This document shows positions 1 to 9,800 of a stretch of DNA of 64,000 bases, piece after piece (within the stretch, counting starts at the first letter, position 1; each line of letters starts with the position of its first letter). The stretch covers positions 62,001 through 126,000 of the forward strand of contig CBDIHK010000012.1 in the NCBI GenBank assembly GCA_965279005.1, written 5' to 3'. A program made the translations under genes and the position numbers. Origin of the DNA: Planctobacterium sp965279005 (lineage in GTDB: Bacteria; Pseudomonadota; Gammaproteobacteria; Enterobacterales; Alteromonadaceae). The notes under the pieces were generated by a model, which did not search any database, was not told the DNA's origin, and was given only the letters and a program-made list of their open reading frames with translations.

Positions 1-1933
1 CGTTGTTGATCTTGTCTGCAACTTTATTGATTGCGTAGATAATGTCTTTCGCCAACTTGTAGCCCGGTGCCGCTTTTGCCCCAAAGATGAACACCCGCGG
101 GTGCATATCATAGTCGGGATTTTCCAATAGGCGACGGTATAGCGCCATAATGTGCAACAAATTCAAATGCTGGCGCTTGTATTCGTGCAAACGCTTAATC
201 TGAATATCGAATATTGCAGTGGGGTCAACTTCAATCCCCACCAAGGCTTTAATTTCGTCTGCCAACGCTTGTTTGTTCTGATGCTTGATAGCCATGAAGC
301 GATCCTGCATCTTTTTGTCTTTGGCAAACTCGTTTAGGCCCTTCAACTTGTCCAAATCAGTCGGCCAATCAGAGCCCACTGTTTCGTCAATCAATGCAGA
401 CAAAGCTGGGTTGCAGGCCTTCAGCCAACGCCGTGGGGTTATACCATTGGTGACGTTGGTCAGTTTGCCTGGGTACATCTCATTGAACTCAGGGAACAGG
501 TTTTCCTTGACCAATTTAGAATGGATTTCAGCCACCCCATTGACCGCAAATGAACCTACAACACTCAAATGCCCCATGCGTACCATCTTTTCTTGGCCTT
601 CTTCAATAATAGAAAGCTTGCCCTTGATAGAAGAATCATTAGGCCACTTGGCTTCAACTTGTTTCATGAAGCGGTGGTTGATCTCATAAATGATCTCCAA
701 ATGGCGCGGTAGGATCTTCTCAATCATGCGTGCTGGCCACTTTTCCAATGCTTCTGGCAATAATGTGTGGTTAGTGTAGGCAAACACCTTGGTGCTAATT
801 GCCCAGGCTTCGTCCCACGGCATCTCTGCCCTATCCACCAAGATGCGCATCAATTCTGGAATTGCGATGGCTGGGTGGGTATCGTTAAGCTGGATCACAA
901 CCTGCTCGGCGAAGCGGCTCCAATCATCTCCGTGGGCGCGTTTGTAGCGGCGCACAATGTCTTTTAGTGAGCAGGCACAGAAGAAGTATTGCTGGATCAA
1001 ACGCAACTCTTTACCCGCTTCCGTTTCGTCATTCGGGTACAGCACTTTCGAGATGGTTTCTGCTTGTACCGTCTCCGCATGTGAATCGATATAACCACCA
1101 GCGTTAAAAACGTCCCAGTTAAAGTAGTCCGAACTCTGGCTTTCCCATAGACGCAATACGTTGACAGTGTTGCCACCAAAACCGACAACAGGGATATCCC
1201 AAGGCAGGCCTTTTACAATCGAGCCAGGGTGCCACTCTTTTTGGATTTTGCCATTCTCACCATATTTGGTTTCAACGTAGCCGTATAACGGGATTTCCTG
1301 GATTGATTCAGGACGGCAGATCTCCCACGGGTTGCCATAGTCGCGCCAGCTGTCTGGACGTTCGATTTGGGCTCCGTTTTGGATCTCTTGTCGGAATAAA
1401 CCATGCTCATAGTGCAAGCCATAGCCTATTGCAGGTAGCTCCATAGTGGCCAATGAATCCAGGTAACATGCGGCAAGACGACCTAAGCCACCATTGCCCA
1501 ATGCCATATCAGGCTCTTCTTCCATGATATCGGTCAGGCTCATGCCAAGCTCTTGCAAAGCCCCATCGACGGTATCGAATACGCCCAAATTGTGCATGTT
1601 ATTCGACATTAGACGTCCCATCAGGAACTCAGCCGAAAAATAATGTACCGCACGGGTATCGTTGAAATAATGGGTTTTTTGGGTTTTGCGCAGCCTTTCT
1701 AATACGACTTCATTGACGGCACCACAGGTGGCTTTCCACCATGCGTGATTATTGGCTTTATTTTCGTCCGTCCCAAGTGAGCAATGTAGGTGTCGGATAA
1801 TAATGTCTTTCATGGCGGACTTGTCGAGCAGTGCGCCAGGCTCTTTTGCGGAGGCGACAGCCGCTGCCTTCTTAACCGTTTTAGTAACGGTCTTCTTAGC
1901 GACTGTTTTTTTTGAATTGGTTCGAGTTGCCAT
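1..1933 (-). CDS. glgP: Glycogen/maltodextrin phosphorylase, 3' part cut off by window edge
   Basis: The enzyme phosphorolyses alpha-1,4-glucan to glucose 1-phosphate in the cytoplasm. About 644 residues are inside the window (family length about 800-830), so the C-terminal part with the pyridoxal-phosphate lysine lies outside. Reading the minus strand from the ATG at 1933 gives typical phosphorylase blocks: HYFSAEFLMGR, ALGNGGLGRLAACYLDS, IGYGLHYEHGLF, QLNDTHPAIAIPELMR, TNHTLLPEALEKW, NGITPRRWL and QIKRLHEYKRQ. Before the catalytic domain there is a short Lys/Ala/Thr-rich extension (residues 1-28, with TVAKK and TVKKA motifs) resembling histone-H1-like tails, which E. coli GlgP lacks. The next gene upstream is phosphoglucomutase, which converts the product to glucose 6-phosphate. 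Two ArcA-box-like repeats lie just upstream. Identity is very secure; the role of the basic tail is unknown. Confidence 0.96.
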   Translation of the reverse strand, partial: MATRTNSKKTVAKKTVTKTVKKAAAVASAKEPGALLDKSAMKDIIIRHLHCSLGTDENKANNHAWWKATCGAVNEVVLERLRKTQKTHYFNDTRAVHYFSAEFLMGRLMSNNMHNLGVFDTVDGALQELGMSLTDIMEEEPDMALGNGGLGRLAACYLDSLATMELPAIGYGLHYEHGLFRQEIQNGAQIERPDSWRDYGNPWEICRPESIQEIPLYGYVETKYGENGKIQKEWHPGSIVKGLPWDIPVVGFGGNTVNVLRLWESQSSDYFNWDVFNAGGYIDSHAETVQAETISKVLYPNDETEAGKELRLIQQYFFCACSLKDIVRRYKRAHGDDWSRFAEQVVIQLNDTHPAIAIPELMRILVDRAEMPWDEAWAISTKVFAYTNHTLLPEALEKWPARMIEKILPRHLEIIYEINHRFMKQVEAKWPNDSSIKGKLSIIEEGQEKMVRMGHLSVVGSFAVNGVAEIHSKLVKENLFPEFNEMYPGKLTNVTNGITPRRWLKACNPALSALIDETVGSDWPTDLDKLKGLNEFAKDKKMQDRFMAIKHQNKQALADEIKALVGIEVDPTAIFDIQIKRLHEYKRQHLNLLHIMALYRRLLENPDYDMHPRVFIFGAKAAPGYKLAKDIIYAINKVADKINN

Positions 1934-2071
1934 AGTTATACCTCTTAAATTTGGCACGTGGCGTAGCAGAAAAATACTTTCAGTTTGCTACACGGGGAAG
2001 CGCCGTTTTGTAATAAAATTACAGATGACGCAAAGTTAACCACGTTTACGGCCAAATTTTAAGAGGTAAAA

Positions 2072-2088
2072 TGTTATTTTATTGTTAA
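2072..2088. promoter_or_regulatory. ArcA-box-like direct repeat upstream of glgP
   Basis: TGTTAT at 2072-2077 and TGTTAA at 2083-2088 are direct repeats exactly 11 bp apart, the spacing typical of ArcA response-regulator boxes in enterobacteria. It lies about 140 bp upstream of the glgP start, in the 230-bp spacer between glgP and pgm. Binding is inferred only; the spacer is AT-rich, so chance matches are possible. Confidence 0.4.
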
Positions 2089-2131
2089 CAAATTGACTTT
2101 TTTTTTCAATACTCCGAAAAACCAGCAAATA

Positions 2132-2148
2132 TTAACATCCAATTAACA
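2132..2148. promoter_or_regulatory. Second ArcA-box-like direct repeat, opposite orientation
   Basis: TTAACA occurs at 2132-2137 and again at 2143-2148, which on the minus strand reads TGTTAA twice with 11-bp spacing. It sits immediately after the pgm stop codon and about 200 bp from the glgP start. The recurrence of the same spacing as at 2072 makes a chance match less likely. Confidence 0.4.
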
Positions 2149-2163
2149 TTTTGATTACACAAA

Positions 2164-3816
2164 TTAAACACCGGAAGATTTAAACACTGAATCAACTAGC
2201 GCTTGCGCTTCTTCTAACAATAATTCCAAATGCGCATCACCTTTAAAACTTTCAGCATAAATCTTATAAATATTTTCGGTGCCAGAAGGCCGCGCCGCAA
2301 ACCAGCCATTTTCAGTGCTGACTTTTAAACCGCCAATTGCGGCGTTATTGCCAGGCGCATGGGTTTGGATTTGCTTAATCGATTCACCGGCTAACTCGCT
2401 GGAAGTGACAGCTTCTCTACTAAGGCTCTTAAGCGCTGCTTTTTGTTCAATGCTGGCGGCTACGTCAATCCGGCGGTAGCTTGGTGAACCAAATTGCTCT
2501 GTGAGTGCCTGATAGTGTTCACCGGGATCTTTGCCAGTCACCGCTAATATCTCCGCAGCAAGTAAACACAAGATAATGCCGTCTTTATCCGTTGCCCATA
2601 CTTTGCCATTGCGGCGCAAGAAGATGCCACCAGCACTTTCTTCACCCGCGAAGCCAAACTCGGATGACAACATGCCCTGCACAAACCACTTAAAGCCCAC
2701 CGGCATCTCAGCCACTTGCTTGCCGATGCTGGCAGCAACCCGGTCAATCATCGAGCTAGACACCAAGGTTTTGCCTATTTTCAGTTGTGATGGCCAGTCA
2801 TTGCGGTGCTGGTAGAGGTAGTTGATGGCAACTGCAAGGTAGTGGTTAGGATTCATCAAACCACTAGACTTTGTCACGATGCCGTGACGGTCAAAGTCTG
2901 GGTCATTGCCAAAAGCTAGGTCGTACTTGTCTTTTAAGTCAATCAACCCTGCCATGGCGTAAGGCGAAGAACAGTCCATGCGCAACTTTCCGTCTTTATC
3001 CCTGCGCATAAAAGCAAAACGCGGATCCACTGAGCGGTTGACCACATCGATTTCCAGTTTGTAGCGATCCGCAATGATGTCCCAATAGCCAAAACCTGAG
3101 CCGCCCAAAGGATCAGTTCCCAGTTTTAAACCAGCATCAGCGATCGACTGCATATCTAATACTTGGTCTAATTGCGCCACATATTCTTGGCTAAAATCAG
3201 TTTCGCTGTACAGGTCGGAATTTACTGCCGATTTGAAGGCAACCCGCTTAACCCCTTGGTTGCCCTCGGCAATCAAGGCATTTGCCCGTTTTTGGATAAC
3301 ACTGGTCACATCGCCGTCAGCGGGACCGCCATTGGGTGGGTTGTATTTAAAGCCACCGTCTTCTGGCGGGTTATGGGATGGCGTGATGACAACGCCATCG
3401 GCCAGGCCTGAGTCCCTGCCCTGGTTAAAACACAAAATCGCGTGGGAAATAACCGGTGTAGGTGTATAGCCCTTGCCCGCTTGCGCGACAACACGCACCC
3501 CATTTGCCACCAACACTTCCACAGCAGTCACAAAGGCAGCTTCCGACAAAGCATGGGTATCCATACCGATGTAGAGTGGTCCCGTATAGCCTTGTTCAAC
3601 ACGATATTCTGCCAGTGCTTGGCTAATTGCAGCGATGTGGGTTTCAGTAAAGGTCTCATCAAAAGATGAGCCCCTGTGGCCAGAGGTGCCAAATGAAACC
3701 AGTTGGGCAGCAACCTCAGGATCTGGACTGCCCGTGTAGTAGCTACTCATTAAACGCGGGACATTAACTAGTTGGTTGGGATCAGCAGGTTGGCCTGCCT
3801 GTGGATGAAGAGCCAT
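2164..3816 (-). CDS. pgm: Phosphoglucomutase, alpha-D-glucose-specific
   Basis: Interconverts glucose 1-phosphate and glucose 6-phosphate, linking glycogen and maltodextrin breakdown with glycolysis. The 550-residue product matches the usual length (E. coli 546). Visible motifs are SFGTSGHRGSS near residues 43-53, the phosphoserine loop TPSHNPPEDGG near residue 145, the metal-binding loop GNDPDFDRHG near residue 300, the sugar-binding GEESAGG near residue 390, and the phosphate-binding RPSGTENIYK near the C-terminus. The ATG at 3816 gives the expected N-terminus. Downstream on the same strand is glgP, so both may serve glycogen turnover. In E. coli seqA directly precedes pgm; here it is absent and ybfF is divergent across a 230-bp spacer. 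Confidence 0.97.
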   Translation of the reverse strand: MALHPQAGQPADPNQLVNVPRLMSSYYTGSPDPEVAAQLVSFGTSGHRGSSFDETFTETHIAAISQALAEYRVEQGYTGPLYIGMDTHALSEAAFVTAVEVLVANGVRVVAQAGKGYTPTPVISHAILCFNQGRDSGLADGVVITPSHNPPEDGGFKYNPPNGGPADGDVTSVIQKRANALIAEGNQGVKRVAFKSAVNSDLYSETDFSQEYVAQLDQVLDMQSIADAGLKLGTDPLGGSGFGYWDIIADRYKLEIDVVNRSVDPRFAFMRRDKDGKLRMDCSSPYAMAGLIDLKDKYDLAFGNDPDFDRHGIVTKSSGLMNPNHYLAVAINYLYQHRNDWPSQLKIGKTLVSSSMIDRVAASIGKQVAEMPVGFKWFVQGMLSSEFGFAGEESAGGIFLRRNGKVWATDKDGIILCLLAAEILAVTGKDPGEHYQALTEQFGSPSYRRIDVAASIEQKAALKSLSREAVTSSELAGESIKQIQTHAPGNNAAIGGLKVSTENGWFAARPSGTENIYKIYAESFKGDAHLELLLEEAQALVDSVFKSSGV

Positions 3817-4046
3817 AGCAAAATTTCCTTAACAGTTGCGAATAAAGCGCTGTAAACGACAAAGTTGAAAATGAGCCAATTACCACCATTATTGGAAGTG
3901 GAGCTAATCCACTATTTATTGTCTACTGGGGATTGGAGCTAGGGGTACAAAACCTTTTACCGTTACCACAAAAGTAACAGTCTGGTGTGTCTTTTCAATG
4001 AAAAATTGGAATTAATGATACTTTCGTAACAGGAACTCAAAAATCA

Positions 4047-4817
4047 ATGTCAGTTAACTACACCGTTGCCGGCAGTGGCAGCCCAGTACTATTGATACAC
4101 GGGCTGTTTGGCAGTTTGGAAAACCTAGGGGTTATCGCGCGGCAATTAAAACAAAAACACCAGGTCATCAGTATCGACCTGCCGGATCACGGTCAATCCG
4201 CCCATTCTGACAACTTCGATTTATCAGGTTATGCGGATGCAATCCGCACAGTTATGAAGCAGCTTGGTATAGCCAAAGCGATTTTGCTGGGTCATTCCCT
4301 TGGCGGCAAAGTCGCTATGCAATTGGCCTTAGAAACCCCAGAACAGGTAGAAAAGCTGATTGTGGCCGACATAGCCCCGGTTGCATATCCTGCGCGTCAC
4401 CAAAATGTGTTTGCCGCCCTGCACTCTTTTTCACCGAGCGAGATTAATTCCCGCGGAGAAGCCGACAACCATATGGCAAAACATTTAACTGAGCCTGGTA
4501 TCCGGCAATTCCTGCTCAAAAGCCTGCATAAAGGTGAAACCGGTTTCCGCTGGCGCTTTAACTTGCCGGTTTTGCACCGGGATTATGAAGTGCTGTCACA
4601 GGGGCTGGAAATTGACGCCAGTTTCCACGGGCCGACTTTGTTTATCAAGGGCGGCAATTCTGACTATATAACGGCTGAACACCAGGAAGATATTATGCGC
4701 TTGTTCCCCAAAGCGACAGCTAAGGTGATTGCTGGCACTGGACATTGGCTGCACGCAGAAAAACCCTTTGTATTTGCGGGGATTGCCCAACGCTTTATTG
4801 ACGAAGATCACGATTAG
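4047..4817 (+). CDS. ybfF: Alpha/beta-fold esterase YbfF
   Basis: Small cytoplasmic alpha/beta hydrolase of 256 residues; E. coli YbfF is an esterase with acyl-CoA thioesterase activity. The oxyanion-hole motif HGLFGS is near residue 18, the nucleophile elbow GHSLGG near residue 82, and the catalytic histidine lies in GTGHWLHAEKP near residue 230. The gene sits in the conserved pgm/ybfF/fldA neighbourhood, which supports orthology. The ATG at 4047 gives a compact N-terminus typical of the family. The physiological substrate is not known. Confidence 0.88.
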   Translation: MSVNYTVAGSGSPVLLIHGLFGSLENLGVIARQLKQKHQVISIDLPDHGQSAHSDNFDLSGYADAIRTVMKQLGIAKAILLGHSLGGKVAMQLALETPEQVEKLIVADIAPVAYPARHQNVFAALHSFSPSEINSRGEADNHMAKHLTEPGIRQFLLKSLHKGETGFRWRFNLPVLHRDYEVLSQGLEIDASFHGPTLFIKGGNSDYITAEHQEDIMRLFPKATAKVIAGTGHWLHAEKPFVFAGIAQRFIDEDHD

Positions 4818-4921
4818 GGAAAGTAATCCGCTATTTACGCTTTTTGCTCCTGGGGTAATCGCACCCGCACAGTGAATATGCTATAGTGCGCGCCGCATTT
4901 GACGCATAAGTTTGGAGAAAT

Positions 4922-5128
4922 ATGCTCAGCGAGTATTACGAACAAATAGAAGCCATCGCCATGAACCTGGCATTAGTAGGCTTGTTTGTACTGATGGGTT
5001 TTGCAGTGCACGATGTGCTTAAAAAGAACAATGTGCCCAAAATGGGCCGCATGGCCGTTTATTTCGTTCTATTTTTAGGCACCACCGGATTTTTAGCGAA
5101 AGGCGTTCTCCAATTTTTCTGGAGCTAA
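4922..5128 (+). CDS. Small two-helix membrane protein, DUF2788 type
   Basis: A 68-residue protein with two hydrophobic segments (about residues 14-31 and 44-66) separated by a basic loop (LKKNNVPKMGR). It matches my memory of the DUF2788 family, found next to fldA in marine gammaproteobacteria; the function is unknown. The start is supported by a good ribosome site (TTGGAG) 8 bases before the ATG. It occupies the place of ybfE in the E. coli order and is probably co-transcribed with fldA, whose start is 46 bp downstream. Confidence 0.75.
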   Translation: MLSEYYEQIEAIAMNLALVGLFVLMGFAVHDVLKKNNVPKMGRMAVYFVLFLGTTGFLAKGVLQFFWS

Positions 5129-5174
5129 GCCCTGATTTAGTTTTTGATATTTTGTAATAGTAGGTTTTATTAAT

Positions 5175-5699
5175 ATGGCAGTTGTTGGCTTATTTTTTGG
5201 TAGCGATACTGGGAACACGGAACACATCGCCAAGATGATCCAAAAAGAAATAGGCAAAGACCTAATAGACGTGTTCGACATTGCCAAAAGTACCAAAGAA
5301 GATATTGCCAAATATGATTTCCTCATGTTTGGCATCCCGACTTGGTACTATGGCGAAGCGCAATGTGATTGGGATGACTTCTTCCCTGAATTAGAAGAAA
5401 TAGATTTTACCGACAAGATTGTCGCCATCTTCGGTTGCGGCGATCAAGAAGATTACGCCGAATACTTCTTGGATGCAATGGGCATGATCCGGGACATAGT
5501 GGAAGCCAAAGGCGCAATCATCGTTGGCCATTGGCCTACCGACGGTTACGACTTTGAAGCCTCCAAAGGCATGGTGGATGACAACCACTTTGTCGGACTA
5601 GGCATAGACGAAGACCGCCAGCCAGAGCTTACCGACCAGCGGGTTAAAGCCTGGTGCGAACAAATTAAAGATGAAATGAGCCTAAGCGAATTAGCTTAG
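5175..5699 (+). CDS. fldA: Flavodoxin (long-chain)
   Basis: FMN-binding electron carrier of 174 residues, close to E. coli FldA (176). The FMN phosphate loop GSDTGNTEHIAK is near residues 9-20. The ring-binding loops are PTWYYGEAQCDWDDF near residues 55-69 and CGDQEDYAEYF near residues 97-107. The acidic composition and the loop insertion in the C-terminal half mark the long-chain type that feeds electrons to radical-SAM enzymes, methionine synthase and similar partners. It is followed by a strong terminator. In many gammaproteobacteria fur follows closely; here fur is 9.8 kb away. Confidence 0.97.
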   Translation: MAVVGLFFGSDTGNTEHIAKMIQKEIGKDLIDVFDIAKSTKEDIAKYDFLMFGIPTWYYGEAQCDWDDFFPELEEIDFTDKIVAIFGCGDQEDYAEYFLDAMGMIRDIVEAKGAIIVGHWPTDGYDFEASKGMVDDNHFVGLGIDEDRQPELTDQRVKAWCEQIKDEMSLSELA

Positions 5700-5746
5700 T
5701 TTGTGGGCTTTGCCAATAGCAGTGGCAAATACGCCCAATACAAAAA

Positions 5747-5771
5747 CGCAAGCCCATGGCTTGCGTTTTTT
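5747..5771. terminator. Bidirectional rho-independent terminator
   Basis: An 8-bp perfect stem (CGCAAGCC at 5747-5754, GGCTTGCG at 5758-5765) with a 3-base loop is followed by six T and preceded by an A-run. It can end fldA transcription on the plus strand and the convergent gene at 5793-6575 on the minus strand. Confidence 0.85.
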
Positions 5772-5792
5772 ATATCGGAACTCATTGGAGCG

Positions 5793-6575
5793 TTACACAT
5801 TTTCATCGGAAGAAAATAGTTTCTTAAAGCTATTAATGCGCAAATCCAATACTTCCCTGCGCACCCGGTAATCAGGATCATGGGTTCTACTGCTCAAGAG
5901 CGTATTTGCAAGCATCTCGTCGCCACCAAACTCAACCACAAAATACAAAGAAAAACGGCGTATCCACCAATTGCTATGGTGTTTCGCTGACCATGCAAAT
6001 ATTTCCACTGTTTCTTCGCCCTGTCCCGGCATCCAAGCCACTGTATAAGGAATATAATTTGCTGTTCCTTCTTTTGCTGAGGCGATTAATGCTTCAAACA
6101 ACGCGTTTCGAATATCGGGAATGGCTTCCGCTGCATCCACCCAAAACTGCCGCCTTTTATCTGGAAAACCACTTTCTTCATTATGGGTAAACTCTACATT
6201 CACCGCAGAAAAGGCCAAAGCAATTTTCACGCGCTGCGCTTTATCAGGATGGGTAAACAAGCTCAAAAATGGATCCAGTGACCCTCCTTCAAAAAATACC
6301 TTGCGTACTAATTCCTCTTCTTTGGCGTAATCTGTGGTCAACTCCCTAAGCGCAGGTTGGCTGGTGTGTGCATTGCCCACGGTTCCCGCAGCTAGAACAG
6401 ACTGTTCTGAATGCTGTATTTCCCTGGCATATTGCTCCACAAACGCAGGTGGTTCGCCAAATTGCACTGGACTTGAATTCAGCCCAGCCAAGGCATAAAC
6501 CAGGAAAAGGGCGACGACAGATGCGATAGCTGCAATGGCGATAATAATTTTTTTAAATGGCAAATGAATGTCCAT
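5793..6575 (-). CDS. Unknown membrane-anchored periplasmic protein
   Basis: I do not recognise this family. The best start is the ATG at 6575, which has AGGGA 8 bases upstream; a longer TTG-started frame to 6614 lacks a ribosome site. The 260-residue product has a single N-terminal hydrophobic segment (about residues 8-28, IIIAIAAIASVVALFLVYAL) behind a short basic stretch, so it is probably anchored in the inner membrane with the rest in the periplasm. The remainder is soluble and alpha-helical looking (for example KVFFEGGSLDPFLSLF and YRVRREVLDLR), which could suggest HEAT-like repeats, but I cannot prove this. It is convergent with fldA and divergent from the diguanylate cyclase gene. Confidence 0.6.
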   Translation of the reverse strand: MDIHLPFKKIIIAIAAIASVVALFLVYALAGLNSSPVQFGEPPAFVEQYAREIQHSEQSVLAAGTVGNAHTSQPALRELTTDYAKEEELVRKVFFEGGSLDPFLSLFTHPDKAQRVKIALAFSAVNVEFTHNEESGFPDKRRQFWVDAAEAIPDIRNALFEALIASAKEGTANYIPYTVAWMPGQGEETVEIFAWSAKHHSNWWIRRFSLYFVVEFGGDEMLANTLLSSRTHDPDYRVRREVLDLRINSFKKLFSSDENV

Positions 6576-6893
6576 GATGTAATCCCTAAATAAATAAAAC
6601 ACATTCCTGGGCAAGAACAGCCCAAGTGCTGCTTACCTTAGTTAAAACCCAACTAAAAAAGCTGACTTGCTTATGATTTTTAGTTGATTTTGATCTGATT
6701 TTGCCGTCTGGAATGCAGAAAAATGTAAACGGGTTACTTGCTATTGTCGGTCACTAATAAAGCACTACCAATATAAATGCGAGGCAGGGAACTCTGAGGC
6801 AGGCAAAATCAATCTAATTTCCACAGCGTGAATAATATCCTGAACTGTCTATACTTTCTCCAGGCAATTCAATCCAAACTATTCCGGTGAAAA
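6576..6893. other. 318-bp divergent intergenic region
   Basis: It separates the unknown membrane protein from the propeller-sensor diguanylate cyclase and must hold both promoters. I see no convincing operator palindrome, RNA gene or small coding sequence in it. Confidence 0.4.
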
Positions 6894-9800
6894 ATGCTAA
6901 GAAGAAGGCCACGAACCTTAATAAAACACAGATTGTTGGGGATTGTTCTAATTCAAGCCTTTTTTGTTTTCATCTTGCCAAGGGATCTTGAAGCTAAAAG
7001 CAGTATTTTTGATTTAGGTGAGCTGAGCTTTCGAACCGTAGGCGATAAGGAAAAGCTCCCATCTTGTTGCTTAGCGATTGAACAGGATAAGCAAGGTTTT
7101 ATTTGGATTGGCAGTGCCAAGGGATTACTGCGTTATGATGGTTACCAATTTACCCTGTTTGAACATGATGCAGAAAATCCTGACTCCCTATCCGGCAATC
7201 GAGTTATTTCTTTATGGATTTCTGATGACAATTTGATATGGACAGGTACAAATGCTGATGGTGTATCCGTTTACAATCCACAAACAGACAGTTTCAAACG
7301 TTTCCAGTTTGAAAAAGGTAATGAACACAGCTTGTCAGATAATTCAGCCTTAACCATTGTTGGAGATATCTACGGTAACGTTTTTGTCGGTACATACAAT
7401 GGCCTTAACCATATTGATGTGACTACTGGAGAAGTCAAGCGCCTGCCTACTATCAAAGGTTGCGAAACTCCGTTTGTCGAACCATACATCCAAAGCCTAT
7501 TGCTAACACAAACAAACACTTTGTGGATAGGAACTTATAGCGGTTTATGCCGGGTTCAGTTGCCTGGCAAATATGACAGTAATATTAGAAACTGGTATTC
7601 ATCCATTACAGGAGAAACATTCACCAGTCTCAACAACCAGTTTGTCACTCAACTGTTTGAAACTCGGGACGGTAAGGTATGGCTAGCCACTACACAAACT
7701 GGTGTTGCCATAATTGATACAAAAGCTTCTAAAAGCGGAGGTTTGGTAAGTGTTCCGCTTAATAACCAACAATTGAGCCATGCGGCAATATCAGCAATTG
7801 CCCAACCCAATTCCGAGGAAATATGGTTGGGAACTGCCAACAATGGTATTTACATTGTGGACTCCGCTAATGGAGAAGTAAAACGACACGTGAAACACGA
7901 CCCTTTCAATAAGTCAAGTATTAATCACAATATAATAACAACATTGCTAGTGGATGATTCGGGTCTTGTTTGGGTTGGTAGCAGTATTGGAGGCCTGAAC
8001 CAGCACAACCCTAAAATTAATTCACTACGCAAACTGTCTAGGCAAATTGATAATCCAAACGCGCTAACTAACGGGGATGTGCTAAGTATACTTGAGCTTG
8101 ATAATGGCCAGGTATGGGCAGGTAATATTGAGACAGGCATTGATGTTATTGATAACAGTGTTGGAGTCATTGGTGGATTCCGTCCAGAACCCCATAGTCA
8201 AATAACAATCACAGAGGGATACGTACAAAGCATGGCCTATTCTTTTGATGGTAGTGTCTGGGTGGGAACACCAACTGAAGGTTTGCATCGGTATGACGCT
8301 ATTGAAAAAAAGTTTTTCCGTTACTCAGTAAAGGACGGTTTGCCAGACAATTATGTAATGACACTTCTTGCAACGCCCGGCGATCAACTTTGGGTGGGTA
8401 CTTATGAGGGCATAGCACTAATGGACACAGCGGCCAATAAATTAATTCCACTTGAGACATTCAAAAATATCGAGTTGCTGTCAAAGAAGGTCGTGCTAAG
8501 CCTAGCGTATGCGCCAGATCATCTCGTATGGGTGGGAACAACCGATGGCTTATTTGCGATGTCGCTAAAAAACCAGTCTGTCACCGAAATCTTATCTTCA
8601 TCCGGTACCAAGCAAACACTTTCTGACAATAGAATTAACAGCTTGCTTATAGATAAAAGCGGTAAACTTTTAGTCGCTACTGGGCAGGGGCTTGATCGCC
8701 TCGTTAGTTTTGATGGCGAAATTGCTGTGTTTGAATCACTAGATAGGCTCGTGGATCGTCTTCCAAGATATTCTGCAAACCTTATGGAAGACACTAAAGG
8801 TAGGATTTGGGACGTTTCAGGTTGGTTAGACCCCGCAAGTAAAAAATGGCTCGATTTAGACTACTTGAGTGAATGGAACATAGGTGAAAAATTGTTAAAT
8901 TCATATACTAAAACCAGAGACGGAACATTGCTTTTCGGCGGTACACAAGGGATCTTAATGGTTCGACCTGAACTATGGCAATCTTGGACATATCAGCCAC
9001 CATTATTGATTAGTGAACTCGAAATAAACAACAAAGGGATCCCTGTGCCAAAACAACTTACACTAGCTGCAGACGCAACTAGTGTTTCGCTTGAGTTTTC
9101 TGCACTGGACTATTCCGCACCTAACAAAAACAAGTATGCATATAAATTGGAAGGGTTTGACAAAGACTGGATTAAAACAGATAGTAGCAAAAGAAGAGCT
9201 ACTTATACTAACCTACCTCCTGGTGATTATCGCTTTAAAGTGAAAGGCAGCAATAGCAGCGGAACCTGGAGCGAACACAAGATAAATTTAGCTATTACAC
9301 AATTACCAAAATGGTACGAAACCACTTGGTTTAAGATTGCATTGCTACTGATTTTATTGAGTGCAATTTATCTATTTTCGCAATGGCGCATCAAGCAGCT
9401 GAAGCTGAAAAAAATAGCGTTAGAGAAACTAGTAGAATCAAGAACGCATGAACTACAAACAAAAAATGAGCAACTAAACAATGCAATGCATAAACTTGAG
9501 GTTGCGAGCTTAACTGACCAGCTAACAGGTGCGCACAATAGGCATTACTTCGATAAGTTTATCTACAAAGAAATAAAACAACTACAAAGAGACCTAGAAC
9601 AAAGTAGAAGCTCTGCTGAAAATGCACTGGGTCTGATTATCGTGGACGCTGACCATTTTAAGCAGGTTAACGACACCTATGGACATAATGCAGGTGATCA
9701 AGTTTTGATACAATTCACCCAGCTACTACAACAATGTTGTAGAGATAATGATTGGACAATTAGATGGGGCGGAGAAGAATTTCTAATTGTTTGTCGGTCA

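Noticed and set aside
5793..6614. Longer TTG-started form of the unknown membrane protein
   Set aside because: The TTG at 6614 has no ribosome site, whereas the ATG at 6575 has AGGGA at good spacing and gives a standard basic N-terminus before the membrane segment.
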